Positions 1 through 9,733 of a stretch of 64,000 nt of DNA are shown here, in pieces. The position numbers and the translations under genes were made by a program. Positions within the stretch are counted from its first letter, which is position 1. Each line of letters starts with the position of its first letter. The notes under the pieces are model-generated. The model was not told the DNA's origin and searched no databases. It was given only the letters and a program-made list of their open reading frames with translations. Where the stretch lies: positions 806,001 to 870,000 of the forward strand of contig CBDCUQ010000004.1 in the NCBI GenBank assembly GCA_965222835.1, in the 5' to 3' direction. Source of the DNA: CBDCUQ01 sp965222835. GTDB taxonomy: Bacteria; Pseudomonadota; Alphaproteobacteria; Rhizobiales; Hyphomicrobiaceae.

Positions 1-602
1 CGCTGGAGTTTTATAAGAAGTTGCGATTCCGGGGCGCGGTTGATTCCCGTCTTGGACCGATCGTCGAATCCTCGCTGCGACGGGTTCTCGGTGCCTCCAC
101 GTTTTTGGAGTTGGTGCGCGATAAGCGCGAGGAGTTGATGAAGAAGATTGCCGGACAAGTGAACGAGGAAGGTGCGAATTTCGGCATCGAGGTCGTGGAC
201 GTTCGCATCAAGCGCGCAGATCTGCCGGAGCAGAACTCGAAGAGCGTGTTTGAACGAATGCGTGCTGAGCGACAGCGGGAGGCGGCGGAGTTTCGTGCCC
301 AGGGTGAAGCAGAAGCCAATCGCATTCGGGCGACGGCTGATCGTGAGGTGACAATTATCAAGGCTGAAGCCACCCGGAAAGGTGAGCAGATGCGGGGCGA
401 AGGGGACGCCGAACGCAATCGCATTTTTGCCGATGCCTTCGGGCGCGATCCGGACTTCTTTGGTTTCTACAGGTCGATGCAGGCCTATGAACAAGCCATC
501 AAGGCCGGGGACACGCGGCTGGTGCTGTCTCCAGATTCGCCGTTCTTCAGATATTTTAATGATCCGAGTGGAGTCATGCCCGGATCGTCATCGGGACCAT
601 GA
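1..602 (+). CDS. hflC: Membrane protease modulator HflC, 3' part (5' end outside window)
   Basis: The reading frame is open from base 3 and continues from upstream, so the N-terminal membrane anchor and most of the SPFH/band-7 domain are missing. What is visible is the end of the band-7 domain (motif VDVRIKRADLP), a long charged alpha-helical stretch rich in Glu, Arg and Ala (EAEANRIRATADREV), and the HflC C-terminal part with FYRSMQAYEQAI and LSPDSPFFRYF, which is typical of the family. HflC forms a complex with HflK around the FtsH protease in the inner membrane and limits its access to membrane substrates. hflK would be expected just upstream. The next gene, a DUF2065 protein, begins 7 bases after the stop, and a DegP-type protease follows, as in many alphaproteobacteria. 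Confidence 0.93.
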   Translation, partial: LEFYKKLRFRGAVDSRLGPIVESSLRRVLGASTFLELVRDKREELMKKIAGQVNEEGANFGIEVVDVRIKRADLPEQNSKSVFERMRAERQREAAEFRAQGEAEANRIRATADREVTIIKAEATRKGEQMRGEGDAERNRIFADAFGRDPDFFGFYRSMQAYEQAIKAGDTRLVLSPDSPFFRYFNDPSGVMPGSSSGP

Positions 603-609
603 TGGGGCC

Positions 610-795
610 ATGACGGATCTGGCGGTCGCCTTTGGGCTGGTCCTGGTTCTTGAGGGCCTCTTGTGGGCGCTGGCGCCGCACTTGGGCCGGAGCTTGCTTG
701 AAACGGCGGCCTCGACGCCGGAATCGACGCTCCGACAGGCGGGTTGGGCCTCTGTCGGTGTTGGCGCCTTAATTGTGTGGCTCATCCGGGGTTGA
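610..795 (+). CDS. DUF2065 (YjeT-like) small membrane protein
   Basis: A 61-aa protein with two hydrophobic segments (about residues 4-20 and 44-60) separated by a short polar stretch, in the arrangement of the DUF2065/YjeT family. The ATG lies 7 bases after the hflC stop codon, so the two are almost certainly co-transcribed. YjeT-like genes are commonly found next to hflC, and that context supports the call more than the sequence alone. No biochemical role can be read from it. A longer frame runs upstream through hflC but is only its shadow. Confidence 0.8.
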   Translation: MTDLAVAFGLVLVLEGLLWALAPHLGRSLLETAASTPESTLRQAGWASVGVGALIVWLIRG

Positions 796-887
796 ATGCA
801 GCGTGACACGTTGACAGCGCGTGCCCTGTATCCAACCCTTAGCCATTCCATCAGGTCCAAGTGGCCATTTCTGGATTGGAGTACGAC

Positions 888-2384
888 ATGAGGTCAGCGA
901 GGCCACTGCTGTGCGCCGGACGCTTCCGAGTCATCACGCAAGTGTGGGTTGTGGTCGCTGCCGCTTCCGTTGCGTCTGCGGCACCCGAAGTGGTGCGCGC
1001 GCAAAATGCCGGGCCTCAGTCGGTGGCGCCACTTGCGGAAAAACTTACGGATGCCGTGGTCAATATATCGTCAACGCAGATTGCACGCGGACCGGAGGGT
1101 GTGCCGCTGCCAAGCGTGCCGAAAGGGTCGCCGTTCGACGAATTCTTTGAGGATTTTTTCAACCGCAAGGGCCGCCGCGTGCCACCGGCAGAACGCAAAG
1201 TGTCCTCCCTTGGCTCGGGGTTTGTTGTCGATGGGAAGGAGGGACTTGTCGTCACCAACAATCACGTCATCGAGGGCGCGGACGAAATCGTGATTAATTT
1301 TCACGATGGATCGAAACTCAAAGTCGACAAGATCATTGGACGGGATAGTAAGGCCGATCTCGCGCTGTTGAAGGTTACACCCGTCAAGCCGCTCACTGAT
1401 GTCAAGTTCGGCGTATCTGGGGCTATGAAGGTCGGTGATTGGGTGATGGCGATTGGGAATCCGTTTGGGCTTGGCGGTACTGTGACGGTTGGCATTATTT
1501 CGGCCAAGCAGCGCGATATCAACGCGGGGCCCTACGACGATTTCATTCAGACCGATGCTTCGATCAATAAAGGCAATTCGGGCGGACCTCTGTTCAATAT
1601 GCAGGGTGAAGTGATTGGTGTGAACACGGCCATCATTTCTCCAACGGGCGGTTCCATCGGGATCGGGTTCGCGGTTCCATCCGACACGGTGACCGGCATC
1701 ATTGATCAGCTTCGGCGCTACGGAGAAGTGCGTCGGGGTTGGCTTGGCGTGAAGATTCAGACCATTAGCGAGGATATTGCTGATAGTTTCGGCGTGGCTC
1801 CGAATACTGGTGCGCTCGTCGCGGCGGTCACACCCAACAGTCCCGCAGCTCGGGCGGGTTTCGAAAAGGGTGACGTTATTCTCAAGTTCGACGGCAAGGA
1901 GGTGTCGACGATGCGCGGGCTGCCAAAGATCGTTGCGCAAACGCCGATCGGGAAGGCTGTCGAAGTTGAGGTCATGCGCCACAAGGAAAAGAAGGTGCTG
2001 AAGGTCAAGGTTGGCCAGCTGGAAGAAATTGACGACAAGACTTCGCTCAGCGGCAAGAAGAAGGAGCAGGGAAAGGCTCCCGAGGCCGTAACTTTGCTTG
2101 GTCTTCGCGTGGTTCCGTTCACTCATCAGTTGAGGAAGCAATTCGGCTTTGATGACAAGATCACCGGTCTGCTGATTACCGAGATCGAACCCGGGGCGGC
2201 AGCTGCTTCCAAAAACATTCGCGTGGGAGATGTGATTGTCGAGGCGCAACAAGAACAGGTTCAGTCCATTGCCGACCTTGAGGCCGCGATCGAGAAATTG
2301 AGGCGTACGGGCGCAAAGAACATCATTCTTCTGGTCGAGGATGCCAAGGGCGATACGCGCTTCATTGGTGTGCCGCTCACTTAA
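888..2384 (+). CDS. degP: DegP/HtrA-type periplasmic serine endoprotease (Do family)
   Basis: A 498-aa serine protease and chaperone that degrades or refolds damaged periplasmic proteins. The N-terminus is a signal peptide (basic start, hydrophobic residues around 15-35, possible cleavage after VRAQ). The trypsin-like domain carries the catalytic triad at about His126 (TNNHVIEGAD), Asp157 (ADLALLK) and Ser231 (GNSGGPL). Two PDZ domains follow, beginning near GWLGVKIQ and LLGLRVVP. The ATG at 888 is chosen because GGAG lies 7 bases before it and the signal peptide then starts properly; a GTG at 861 is in frame but adds nothing. The position after hflC and DUF2065 suggests a shared envelope quality-control unit. 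It could equally be named degQ or mucD. Confidence 0.93.
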   Translation: MRSARPLLCAGRFRVITQVWVVVAAASVASAAPEVVRAQNAGPQSVAPLAEKLTDAVVNISSTQIARGPEGVPLPSVPKGSPFDEFFEDFFNRKGRRVPPAERKVSSLGSGFVVDGKEGLVVTNNHVIEGADEIVINFHDGSKLKVDKIIGRDSKADLALLKVTPVKPLTDVKFGVSGAMKVGDWVMAIGNPFGLGGTVTVGIISAKQRDINAGPYDDFIQTDASINKGNSGGPLFNMQGEVIGVNTAIISPTGGSIGIGFAVPSDTVTGIIDQLRRYGEVRRGWLGVKIQTISEDIADSFGVAPNTGALVAAVTPNSPAARAGFEKGDVILKFDGKEVSTMRGLPKIVAQTPIGKAVEVEVMRHKEKKVLKVKVGQLEEIDDKTSLSGKKKEQGKAPEAVTLLGLRVVPFTHQLRKQFGFDDKITGLLITEIEPGAAAASKNIRVGDVIVEAQQEQVQSIADLEAAIEKLRRTGAKNIILLVEDAKGDTRFIGVPLT

Positions 2385-2479
2385 CGTATGGCTCGCATTG
2401 CGCCGAGGTCTATCTTCAGGCTACACGCAGTGGCGAGTCCTCATAGTGCAAGCCGCGTTAAATCCCGGGAGCAGTCTTC

Positions 2480-3193
2480 GTGTCCGACCGTCATAACCTC
2501 CTCGATACAATTCTCGAGACGTTTGTTCCCGTGCATACCGACGGGCATAAGTTTATCGCAGTGGGTGCGGCAGTTACACTGCTCTTCTTCCTGATCTGGC
2601 CCCCGTTGGGGTGGTTGTTTGCGTTGGGTACGGGCTGGGTGGCCTACTTTTTTCGTGATCCGGACCGCGTTACGCCGTTGCGCGAGGGACTGGTGATCGC
2701 GCCGGGTGATGGCCGTATCTCGGCAATCGAGACGGTGCGCCCGCCGGCGGAGCTTGGTCTTGGTGAGGACCTTCGGGTGCGCATTTCCATTTTTCTTTCA
2801 ATCTTTGACGTCCATATACAACGTGTGCCGGTGCCGGGGCGTGTGCTGCGCTCGTCTTACGTCCCGGGTGCTTTTTTGAACGCGGCGCTTGACAAGGCCA
2901 GTGAAGATAATGAGCGCCGGTCAATCGTGATTGAGACCAGATCGGGTGTGCAGGTGGCGGTTGTTCAAATTGCCGGTCTTGTTGCGCGGCGGATATTGAC
3001 CTTCGTCGAGGAAGGGGAAAGTCTGGGCGCAGGCCAGCGCTTCGGCCTGATCCGTTTCGGATCGCGGGTCGATACTTATCTTCCGCCGGGAGTGGGGCCC
3101 CTGGTTGCCGTGGGGCAACGCGCCGTGGGGGGGGAGACGGTGCTTGCTGATATGAGGTCTGAAGAGCGTGAACGTGAAGCGCGGCGGAGCTAA
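2480..3193 (+). CDS. psd: Phosphatidylserine decarboxylase proenzyme
   Basis: A 237-aa protein of the short, PssA-associated type of phosphatidylserine decarboxylase, which converts phosphatidylserine to phosphatidylethanolamine at the inner membrane. Two hydrophobic segments lie near the N-terminus (about residues 22-55). FFRDPDR and IAPGDGRI are family hallmarks, and FLSIFDVHIQRVPVPG carries the conserved His. The C-terminal RFGSRVD contains the Gly-Ser where self-cleavage forms the pyruvoyl group. The start is a GTG at 2480 preceded by GGGAG about 8 bases upstream. It is followed at about 140 bases by pssA, which makes its substrate. Confidence 0.95.
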   Translation: MSDRHNLLDTILETFVPVHTDGHKFIAVGAAVTLLFFLIWPPLGWLFALGTGWVAYFFRDPDRVTPLREGLVIAPGDGRISAIETVRPPAELGLGEDLRVRISIFLSIFDVHIQRVPVPGRVLRSSYVPGAFLNAALDKASEDNERRSIVIETRSGVQVAVVQIAGLVARRILTFVEEGESLGAGQRFGLIRFGSRVDTYLPPGVGPLVAVGQRAVGGETVLADMRSEEREREARRS

Positions 3194-3331
3194 AGGGCAA
3201 GGCTAGCCGTAGGTTTGGGTCCACTATAACCGCGGTTGGTGATCGGCGTAATGAACTGCTGACAAACCGATTGCTAAGGGGCAAAATTACAAGGGTTGGG
3301 GGCGAGTCTCGTTTGGAAGGAGGCCACGGTT

Positions 3332-4255
3332 ATGGACCCCGTCATTCCTCAGCTGGAAGCTGAGACGGCGCGCCGGCGCAGAAGGCGCATGTTTAGCCAT
3401 GCGCGCGTGCCCGTTCGCATGATGGTGCCGAACTTCGTTACCTTGATCGGTCTGTGTGCGGGGCTGACGTCGATTAGAATGTCGATTGAGGGGCGCTGGG
3501 ATTTTGCATTGGCTGCGATTGTTTTTGCCGCATTGCTGGATGGTCTCGATGGGCGTATTGCGCGCCTGTTGAAGGCGTCGTCGCGCTTCGGTGCTGAGCT
3601 CGATAGCCTTGCGGACTTCGTCAACTTCGGTGTCGCTCCTGCGGTCCTTCTGTTCACTTGGGGCTTTGCAGACCTAAAGAGCGTGGGCTGGATCGCGGTT
3701 CTCATCTTTGCTCTGGCCTCAGCGCTTCGGCTTGCGAGATTCAATGTTGCGCTCGACGACGACAAGCCGAAATGGCAGTCGAATTTCTTTAGGGGAATGC
3801 CAACGCCGGCCGCCGCCATTGTGGTCTTGCTTCCCGTTTATCTCGCGCAAACGGGTTTTGATCTAAGAGAGTATCCGTGGTTGATCAATATCGTGCTGGT
3901 GTACACGGTGGCAATCGGGTTGCTCATGGTCTCGAACGTTCCAACGTATTCGGGAAAGCTCTTGGGTGAGCGCATCGAGCGGGAATGGGTTCTGCCGCTT
4001 TTCGTGCTCGGCATGGCCTTATTCGCTTATCTTCTGACCTATCCTTACCAGGTGCTGTTGATTGCTTCTCTCGGTTACCTTGCTTTCATCCCTGTGAGTT
4101 GGCGGCGGTTCATGAGCAAGGAGGCGCAAGACGCGGCAGCCGCTGCGCCGGCATCGCCGGATGCTGCTGGAAAGGTGGAGGCGCATGAGCCGGACGCGTC
4201 CAGTGGTGGTGTGGGGCAAATCGTCGAGATGCGTGCCGGCGACAAGCGTCCATGA
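3332..4255 (+). CDS. pssA: CDP-diacylglycerol-serine O-phosphatidyltransferase
   Basis: A 307-aa integral membrane enzyme that makes phosphatidylserine from CDP-diacylglycerol and L-serine, supplying the preceding psd. The CDP-alcohol phosphatidyltransferase signature is complete: DGLDGRIAR followed by GAELDSLADFVNFG, with the expected Asp spacing. Several further membrane segments follow up to about residue 260, then an Ala/Glu-rich polar tail. The ATG at 3332 is preceded by AAGGAGG at good distance, whereas a TTG at 3296 in the same frame lacks a ribosome binding site. The tail beyond residue 260 (Ala/Pro-rich, then acidic) looks species-specific. Confidence 0.95.
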   Translation: MDPVIPQLEAETARRRRRRMFSHARVPVRMMVPNFVTLIGLCAGLTSIRMSIEGRWDFALAAIVFAALLDGLDGRIARLLKASSRFGAELDSLADFVNFGVAPAVLLFTWGFADLKSVGWIAVLIFALASALRLARFNVALDDDKPKWQSNFFRGMPTPAAAIVVLLPVYLAQTGFDLREYPWLINIVLVYTVAIGLLMVSNVPTYSGKLLGERIEREWVLPLFVLGMALFAYLLTYPYQVLLIASLGYLAFIPVSWRRFMSKEAQDAAAAAPASPDAAGKVEAHEPDASSGGVGQIVEMRAGDKRP

Positions 4256-4304
4256 TGGGCGCCGGCACACATGCCGGGCGGATGCGAGGATGGCGGGACA
4301 TTGC

Positions 4305-4856
4305 ATGAAGATCGAAAGCCTTTCCATTCCTGACGTCAAACTTCTGACACCCAAGATCTTTCGCGATGCGCGGGGCTTCTTTTCGGAAACGTGGAACGAA
4401 CGCGGTCTTGCAGAAGCAGGAATATCGGCACATTTCGTCCAGGATAATCACGCACTTTCGGCAAATAAGGGAACGGTGCGCGGGTTGCATTTTCAACTAC
4501 CGCCAAAGGCGCAGGACAAACTTGTGCGCGTGACGAAGGGTGCCATTTTGGATGTGGCCGTCGATCTCCGGAAGGCGTCATCGACGTTCGGGAAATCTGT
4601 CTCGGCGGTTATTTCCGCGGAGAATTGGGCCCAGATCTGGGTGCCAAAGGGGTTCGGCCACGGTTACGTGACTTTGGAACCGGACACCGAGGTCATTTAC
4701 AAAGTGACCGACTATTACTCGCCGGAAAACGAAGGCGGTATCGCCTGGAATGATCCGTCGCTTGGAATCGATTGGGGCGTGACGCGCGAAACTGCGATTG
4801 TTTCTGAGAAAGACGCCGATCTTCCCAGACTCGAAGAGAGTGGTGTCGGGTTTTAG
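4305..4856 (+). CDS. rfbC: dTDP-4-dehydrorhamnose 3,5-epimerase
   Basis: A 183-aa cupin-fold epimerase, the usual length for RmlC/RfbC, acting in dTDP-L-rhamnose synthesis. Motifs seen are ARGFFSETWNE, FVQDNHALSANKGTVRGLHFQ (with the active-site His and substrate-binding Arg), LDVAVDLRKAS, PKGFGHGYVTLE and YKVTDYYSPENEGGIAWNDP. The ATG at 4305 gives the normal N-terminus; an in-frame ATG at 4290 would add five residues. It is not accompanied by rfbA, rfbB or rfbD in this window, so those must lie elsewhere. Its product probably feeds the polysaccharide genes downstream. It is convergent with the next gene. Confidence 0.94.
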   Translation: MKIESLSIPDVKLLTPKIFRDARGFFSETWNERGLAEAGISAHFVQDNHALSANKGTVRGLHFQLPPKAQDKLVRVTKGAILDVAVDLRKASSTFGKSVSAVISAENWAQIWVPKGFGHGYVTLEPDTEVIYKVTDYYSPENEGGIAWNDPSLGIDWGVTRETAIVSEKDADLPRLEESGVGF

Positions 4857-4892
4857 TCGAGAGCACGGCCAGCTTGCCGGGCCAGCGGCGGG

Positions 4893-6197
4893 CTACTTCA
4901 ACAGCGCGACGCCCTGGTCCGACCCTTGAACACCTGCCGGTACTGGAACAGGGGTCAGGTCATAGTTGGTGTTGAGCACCAGATGAGGGCCCCCCGATAG
5001 GCTCATCGCGCGCGTTACGATCGCGGTATAGGCGGACTGATCGGCAATGGGGCGATTGGCATCGATGACTAATTTTCCGCGGGGCAGATAGATTGTCCCT
5101 AAAAGGACTCGTGCATCGTTGCTTCGGATCATGTGCCGCGAATCTTCAGGTTGACTTCGTCCTTCGAAGAGCAGGACTCCGGCCATTTCTCCATCTATTG
5201 GCGCTGCCAAATCGATTGAGCTGTTGGTTGTAAAGTTGAGGGTTGCGTCGATTCCCGTCAGAAAGATTCCGACATTTTCTCCTTGGATCATGGCGCCGCC
5301 GCTGACCGTTAGGGGACCGTCCTTGATGACGTAGATTCCGGGATTGAGCCGCACTGCAGCGTCTTCCTCGATTGTAAGGCCTCCGCAGTATGTGCCAGGG
5401 CTTAGCGTGCGCGTGACGTTGTTGATGACTAGATCGGTTTCAAGGCAGCTGCCAATTTCAGGCTCAGGGCGTCCGGCTAAGGGGTCGTCCACGCTTGGGC
5501 AGTCGAGAATGGGCTCGGGTGCGAAGTTGGCAGAGCTGCCCTCTACGCCGCCGCGCGAGCAAATGAGGTCGGCATCGAGGCGCGCGCTGTCTCGGGCCTT
5601 CAGTCCCCTCTCGTCTGCCGAATTTGAGAAGACCGCACAGTTGTTGCCGGTCACTCTTGCGTCCTTTTCAAGAGATATTGTGCCCATATCGTCCGGATCG
5701 AGCCCTAGGACACAGATGTTTGGCCGACCGGCAACTTTTGCAACGGCTTCAACCTTCAAGCTTTTGGCTGATAAGCCAAATATATCTCCAAAACGTGCTT
5801 GTACGGTTTCGGTTGCGATGACGTGGACAGCCAGAGGGTCGTCGGTAACGGCCGTTGAGATGGCAACACCGCTGGCGTTGGCTTTCTGGCCATAGTTTTC
5901 GGCCAAATAGGCTCTCGCAACGGCGTCGACGATTGAGCTTGTGTTAGCAGTCCTAGCGTCAGAGAGCCCAAGCTCTTTCGCTGCCGCAACGGCTGCTGCG
6001 TCGACAGCAGATTGGAGCGTTGTGAGCCTGCCGCGAATAGTACTGTAGTCGACGGCTGTGCCGACGATCATAAGGATGACGGGAACCGCGAGTGCAAATT
6101 TGATGGCGATCATGCCCCTCTGTGAGGCGATGAATGCGCGATGCATCGGGTAGAAAACGTAGCTGGGGCTCCGCTTCACGGCCCGCTCCCGGTTCAA
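4893..6197 (-). CDS. TadG-like pilus-assembly/secreted protein (Tad N-terminal domain)
   Basis: A 434-aa protein with one strong hydrophobic segment near the N-terminus (IKFALAVPVILMIVGTAVDY), directly preceded by a G-M-I-A-I-K motif as in TadE/TadG-type pseudopilin-like proteins, then the typical S-A-V-D-A-A-A-V-A-A-A-K-E-L sequence. The rest is predicted extracytoplasmic, with several cysteines and a repetitive Gly/Ser/Asp-rich centre. TadG-type proteins belong to Flp/Tad pilus systems, but no other tad gene is present in the window, so this is an orphan. The reading frame may begin at an internal Met about 18 residues in. Family membership is clear from the N-terminal 60 residues only. Confidence 0.75.
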   Translation of the reverse strand: MNRERAVKRSPSYVFYPMHRAFIASQRGMIAIKFALAVPVILMIVGTAVDYSTIRGRLTTLQSAVDAAAVAAAKELGLSDARTANTSSIVDAVARAYLAENYGQKANASGVAISTAVTDDPLAVHVIATETVQARFGDIFGLSAKSLKVEAVAKVAGRPNICVLGLDPDDMGTISLEKDARVTGNNCAVFSNSADERGLKARDSARLDADLICSRGGVEGSSANFAPEPILDCPSVDDPLAGRPEPEIGSCLETDLVINNVTRTLSPGTYCGGLTIEEDAAVRLNPGIYVIKDGPLTVSGGAMIQGENVGIFLTGIDATLNFTTNSSIDLAAPIDGEMAGVLLFEGRSQPEDSRHMIRSNDARVLLGTIYLPRGKLVIDANRPIADQSAYTAIVTRAMSLSGGPHLVLNTNYDLTPVPVPAGVQGSDQGVALLK

Positions 6198-6260
6198 TTA
6201 ACACCAATCGGATAATGTGTTTCTGGTTATGATGAGGAATGATCATGAAATTAGTGTCAG

Positions 6261-6279
6261 GCAGAACGGCGCGTTCTGC
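6261..6279. promoter_or_regulatory. 8-bp perfect inverted repeat upstream of the TadG-like gene
   Basis: GCAGAACG and CGTTCTGC face each other across a 3-base centre. The repeat lies about 64 bases upstream of the start of the TadG-like gene and about 50 bases beyond the 3' end of the response-regulator gene on the same strand. No T-run follows on either strand, so an operator is more likely than a terminator. The function is inferred only from position and symmetry. Confidence 0.35.
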
Positions 6280-6330
6280 TGGAACATCGTAAATTGGATA
6301 ACAGGTGGTAAACGCGGCTATGCTTTTGGG

Positions 6331-6780
6331 TCAGGCTCTTAGGGTCGTGTTCTCGCGCCGGGATTCTTGCTTTTGTGTTTGGTGGAGTCCCAGGTGAAGC
6401 TGGATATGGTTGTCAAACATAGTCCAGTTGACCGGTTTGCTGACAAATGAGGTTGCGCCGGCTTCAAGTGCATTCTGGATGGGGCCAGCGCTGTTTTGGG
6501 CGCTGATCACAATAATAGGAAGGTGGCGTGTTCGAGGATGGCCCCGGATGCAGCGTATTAGCTCTTCGCCGGTCATGCCGGGCATCTCAAGATCTGCGAT
6601 GACGAGCTGATAGGGTTGTTGGGATAGCTTTCGCCACGCCAGGGCACTGTTCTCGACCGTCTCTACCTCGGCTGAAAGTTTCGAGAGTCTTTCCGATACA
6701 AGTAGGCAGAACGTCGGATCGTCATCGACGACAAGAACACGAGGCTGCATTTTCTTTGGTCCACCGGGTGCGGATTGCAT
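6331..6780 (-). CDS. Single-domain response regulator (CheY-like receiver)
   Basis: A 149-aa protein that is essentially one receiver domain: acidic pocket VVDDD near residue 17, phospho-acceptor Asp in IADLEMPGMTG, conserved Ser in IVISAQ and Lys in SKPVNW. There is no DNA-binding or enzymatic output domain, only a short charged tail. It is divergent from the large hybrid kinase that starts 160 bases away, so the two may work in one phosphorelay. An alternative start at the second Met (10 residues in, base 6750) has a GGTGGA in front of it and may be the true one. Confidence 0.88.
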   Translation of the reverse strand: MQSAPGGPKKMQPRVLVVDDDPTFCLLVSERLSKLSAEVETVENSALAWRKLSQQPYQLVIADLEMPGMTGEELIRCIRGHPRTRHLPIIVISAQNSAGPIQNALEAGATSFVSKPVNWTMFDNHIQLHLGLHQTQKQESRRENTTLRA

Positions 6781-6940
6781 CGAGTTTCAATGCGCGAGAT
6801 AGAGATGCGAACAAATTGTTACCGGCTTTACCTTGAGGCTGAGTGAAAGGCGTTGGTTGACGCTTCGTTACCCGGGCCAAAGAGGCATTTCTTTACCGCG
6901 CTATGCATAATGGAAATCCAAGCTGGAGTTTCCAATAACC

Positions 6941-9715
6941 ATGCGCATTGGGCTGAGGGACAAGCTCAGGACGACAATTGCTGCGCGGCTTTCCGCGATC
7001 GTCGTGGTGGCCGTTATGTTTGCGGTCTTGACCGGGGCGTTGGCGTCTGCCTGGCGTGAGGCCAACAGACGACTTGAGGCGGTTCATGCTGAGCTTGTAG
7101 GAGTCTCGGCGGCGATCGCGACGACGGTGGCCCGGCCGTTGTCTGGAGCGCGACGAGGTGAAGTTGCGCAAGCTCTGGTCGCTATCAGAAGCGTACCCAG
7201 CTTGAGTTTTGCGCAAGTTCTGGATCGCAATAACAAAATCGTCACCCAACTTGGTAACGGCGTCATCCTTGAGTCGGGCCGAAATCGGATTCAACCTAAT
7301 CGCAGGCTCTCCGTTTTTGAGTCGGCGATGCTAAGGAACTACGTTCTCGACACACCGATCGTGAGGGGTGGGAGCAGAATTGGAACACTGCGTATTATTG
7401 CGGATCTTTCCGACCTCCAGGGAGCGCTTGTCACGAGTTTGTTGCAGGCGGTGGTCGCAGGTATCTTCGGCGCCTCCGTTGCACTTCTACTAGCGGTGCG
7501 TCTCCAGTTGTCCATAACCCGTCCAATCCATGAGCTCACTTCAACAATGCACGAGGTGACAGTATCGGAAGACTACTCCAAGGAAGCGAAAAAGACGGCT
7601 GATGATGAGACCGGCATCATGGTCGACGCCTTTAATACCATGCTTGCGGAGATTCGTGCGCGTGGCAGACGCCTCGAAGCGCATCGTGACCGTTTGGAAG
7701 CGGAGGTCGAGGAACGGACTTCGGAACTTAGATCCGCAAAGCTGGCGGCCGAGGCGGCGAACGCGGCAAAGTCGGAGTTCGTGGCAACTATGAGCCACGA
7801 AATTCGTACGCCGCTCAACGGCATGCTGGTGATGGCTGAGCTTTTGGCATCGGGCGATCTTCCGGGTCGTCTTCAGCGGCACGCGGATGTCATTGTTAGC
7901 TCCGGCCAGAGCCTCCTTGCGATCATCAATGACATTCTCGATCTTTCGAAGATCGAGGCGGGACGGCTTGAGCTTGAGAGCATTCCAGTTTCTCCGCGCG
8001 CTGTTATCGAACAGATCGCGAATCTCTTTTCTGCGCGCGCGGCCGATAAGGGTATTGAGCTCGTTTGCTATGTGGCACCCAATGTCCCAACCAGCGTTCT
8101 TGCCGATCCTGTTCGGCTTAACCAGGTGCTTTCGAACCTTGTCAATAACGCGTTGAAATTTACGGAACGGGGCCATGTGCGGCTGAGTGTTGATATGTGC
8201 CCCTCCGAAGCGGCCGGTGATGGTATGTGCACGCTCAAATACTGTGTCTCCGACACAGGAATCGGCATTCCGGAGAGAAAGCGAAAGGCGATATTTGATC
8301 CATTTGCGCAAGCGGACAAGTCAACGACACGTAAGTTTGGTGGATCCGGTATCGGTCTTTCGATTTCGCGGCGTCTTGTCGATGCGATGGGCGGAGAAAT
8401 TCACGTCGAAAGTGAGGTTGGAAAGGGGTCGGAATTCAGCTTCGAGGTTGACTGTAATGTTGTTGAGTCTGCTCCGGTGCTCGCTGAAACGGCCGATCCC
8501 CAGAAGCTCATTCGCATTTCGCTTCCGAGATCGGCTGGCCGCGACATGCTGATTGAGACTGTACGTGATCTTGGCTATGCCGTCGATGCCGGTGAAGGTC
8601 CTGCGCCAGCTGGAGAAGTGTTGGCCTGGATTGGGGCTGCTGGTACGCTGGACGAAAGTGGCGGTAGATCTTGTGCAAACAAGATTCTTGTTTCTGCGAT
8701 GGGCGATACTGTCGCGCGTGCGCTCTTGGAAAAGGGTGGCGCGGACTTTGTGCTTCAGAAGCCGCTTCTGCCGACTGAGATCAAAGCGGCTCTCGAAGAT
8801 GCAGGGGCAGGGGTTCTTGGACGCCGCAGAGAATCGCAAGCCAAGTCCAATGAGATTTCGTCGAACGCTATGTTCGACGGGCTGGAGGTTCTTGGTGCAG
8901 ACGACAATGCTGTCAACCGGGAGGTGTTGTGGGAGGCGCTTTCGCGGCTGGGTGTCAAGGCTACAATGGTTGATGACGGCCGGTCGGCAGTCGCCGCGGC
9001 GGCAGAACACCAATTCGACTTGATCTTTATGGATTGCAGCATGCCCAATATGGATGGCTATGAGGCTACGCGGGCCATTCGATCTGCCGAGGCAGAAGCT
9101 GGGCGTCCATCTGTTCCAATTGTTGCGCTCACGGGGCATGTATCTGGGACCGATGCCGGGACTTGGAAAGCGGCCGGCATGAACGATTACATAACGAAAC
9201 CCTTTACGCTCAAGGTTCTGGCACAATGCCTTCAAAAGTTGGTGCCAGAACGCGAGCGGCCTCAGACGTCAGGCGAGACATGTTCGGTCCATTGCGATGA
9301 ACCGGTGGCTGGCTCGCCGGATGGGCAAGCGCCAATAATAGATTTTGAAGTGCTTGATGATATCCGCGCGATGCAAGCCTCCAATGGTGACCTCGTCAGC
9401 CGGATCATGGGGCTGTTTCGTCATCATGCTCCCGGGGCCGTGGAAAAGATTGCGACAACAACGAACGATATTGAGGCTCATGCAGCCGCTGCACATGCCA
9501 TGAAATCTCTGTGCCGAAATGTCGGTGCCGCGCGCCTTGGACAGATCCTTGAAGATGTCGAGACGGCGGCTGGCGTCGAGAAGACGGTTTGTTCCGAAGA
9601 CAAGATCATCGAGATCCGTGATGAACTTGCACTGGTGCTTCGGGAATTTGACGCCTATGAGGTGCGCGCTGTCGGTACAGGTTCAAGAAATTCGGGCCCG
9701 GCTACTGCCAGCTAG
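6941..9715 (+). CDS. Hybrid sensor histidine kinase with receiver and Hpt domains
   Basis: A 924-aa membrane kinase of BarA/GacS-like layout. In order: TM segment about residues 17-38, periplasmic sensor region to about 165, second TM ([20 protein letters not shown]), HAMP domain, coiled linker, HisKA with phospho-His in [15 protein letters not shown], and HATPase_c with N box (NNALKFTE), G1 (DTGIGI) and G2 (GGSGIGLSI). Then comes a receiver-like stretch without the acceptor Asp (about 510-620), a true receiver with Asp in [12 protein letters not shown], and a C-terminal Hpt domain with His in [14 protein letters not shown]. This gives a complete His-Asp-His chain within one protein, needing an external response regulator, possibly the divergent single-domain one. 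The signal is unknown. Confidence 0.93.
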   Translation: MRIGLRDKLRTTIAARLSAIVVVAVMFAVLTGALASAWREANRRLEAVHAELVGVSAAIATTVARPLSGARRGEVAQALVAIRSVPSLSFAQVLDRNNKIVTQLGNGVILESGRNRIQPNRRLSVFESAMLRNYVLDTPIVRGGSRIGTLRIIADLSDLQGALVTSLLQAVVAGIFGASVALLLAVRLQLSITRPIHELTSTMHEVTVSEDYSKEAKKTADDETGIMVDAFNTMLAEIRARGRRLEAHRDRLEAEVEERTSELRSAKLAAEAANAAKSEFVATMSHEIRTPLNGMLVMAELLASGDLPGRLQRHADVIVSSGQSLLAIINDILDLSKIEAGRLELESIPVSPRAVIEQIANLFSARAADKGIELVCYVAPNVPTSVLADPVRLNQVLSNLVNNALKFTERGHVRLSVDMCPSEAAGDGMCTLKYCVSDTGIGIPERKRKAIFDPFAQADKSTTRKFGGSGIGLSISRRLVDAMGGEIHVESEVGKGSEFSFEVDCNVVESAPVLAETADPQKLIRISLPRSAGRDMLIETVRDLGYAVDAGEGPAPAGEVLAWIGAAGTLDESGGRSCANKILVSAMGDTVARALLEKGGADFVLQKPLLPTEIKAALEDAGAGVLGRRRESQAKSNEISSNAMFDGLEVLGADDNAVNREVLWEALSRLGVKATMVDDGRSAVAAAAEHQFDLIFMDCSMPNMDGYEATRAIRSAEAEAGRPSVPIVALTGHVSGTDAGTWKAAGMNDYITKPFTLKVLAQCLQKLVPERERPQTSGETCSVHCDEPVAGSPDGQAPIIDFEVLDDIRAMQASNGDLVSRIMGLFRHHAPGAVEKIATTTNDIEAHAAAAHAMKSLCRNVGAARLGQILEDVETAAGVEKTVCSEDKIIEIRDELALVLREFDAYEVRAVGTGSRNSGPATAS

Positions 9716-9733
9716 AGGGCCGCCGGAGCGGGT

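Noticed and set aside
1071..2252. Long minus-strand frame (393 codons) opposite degP
   Set aside because: It is the antisense shadow of a clear DegP gene; it has no domain and no neighbours on that strand.
7541..9235. Two long minus-strand frames opposite the hybrid kinase
   Set aside because: Antisense shadows of kinase domains with all motifs on the plus strand.
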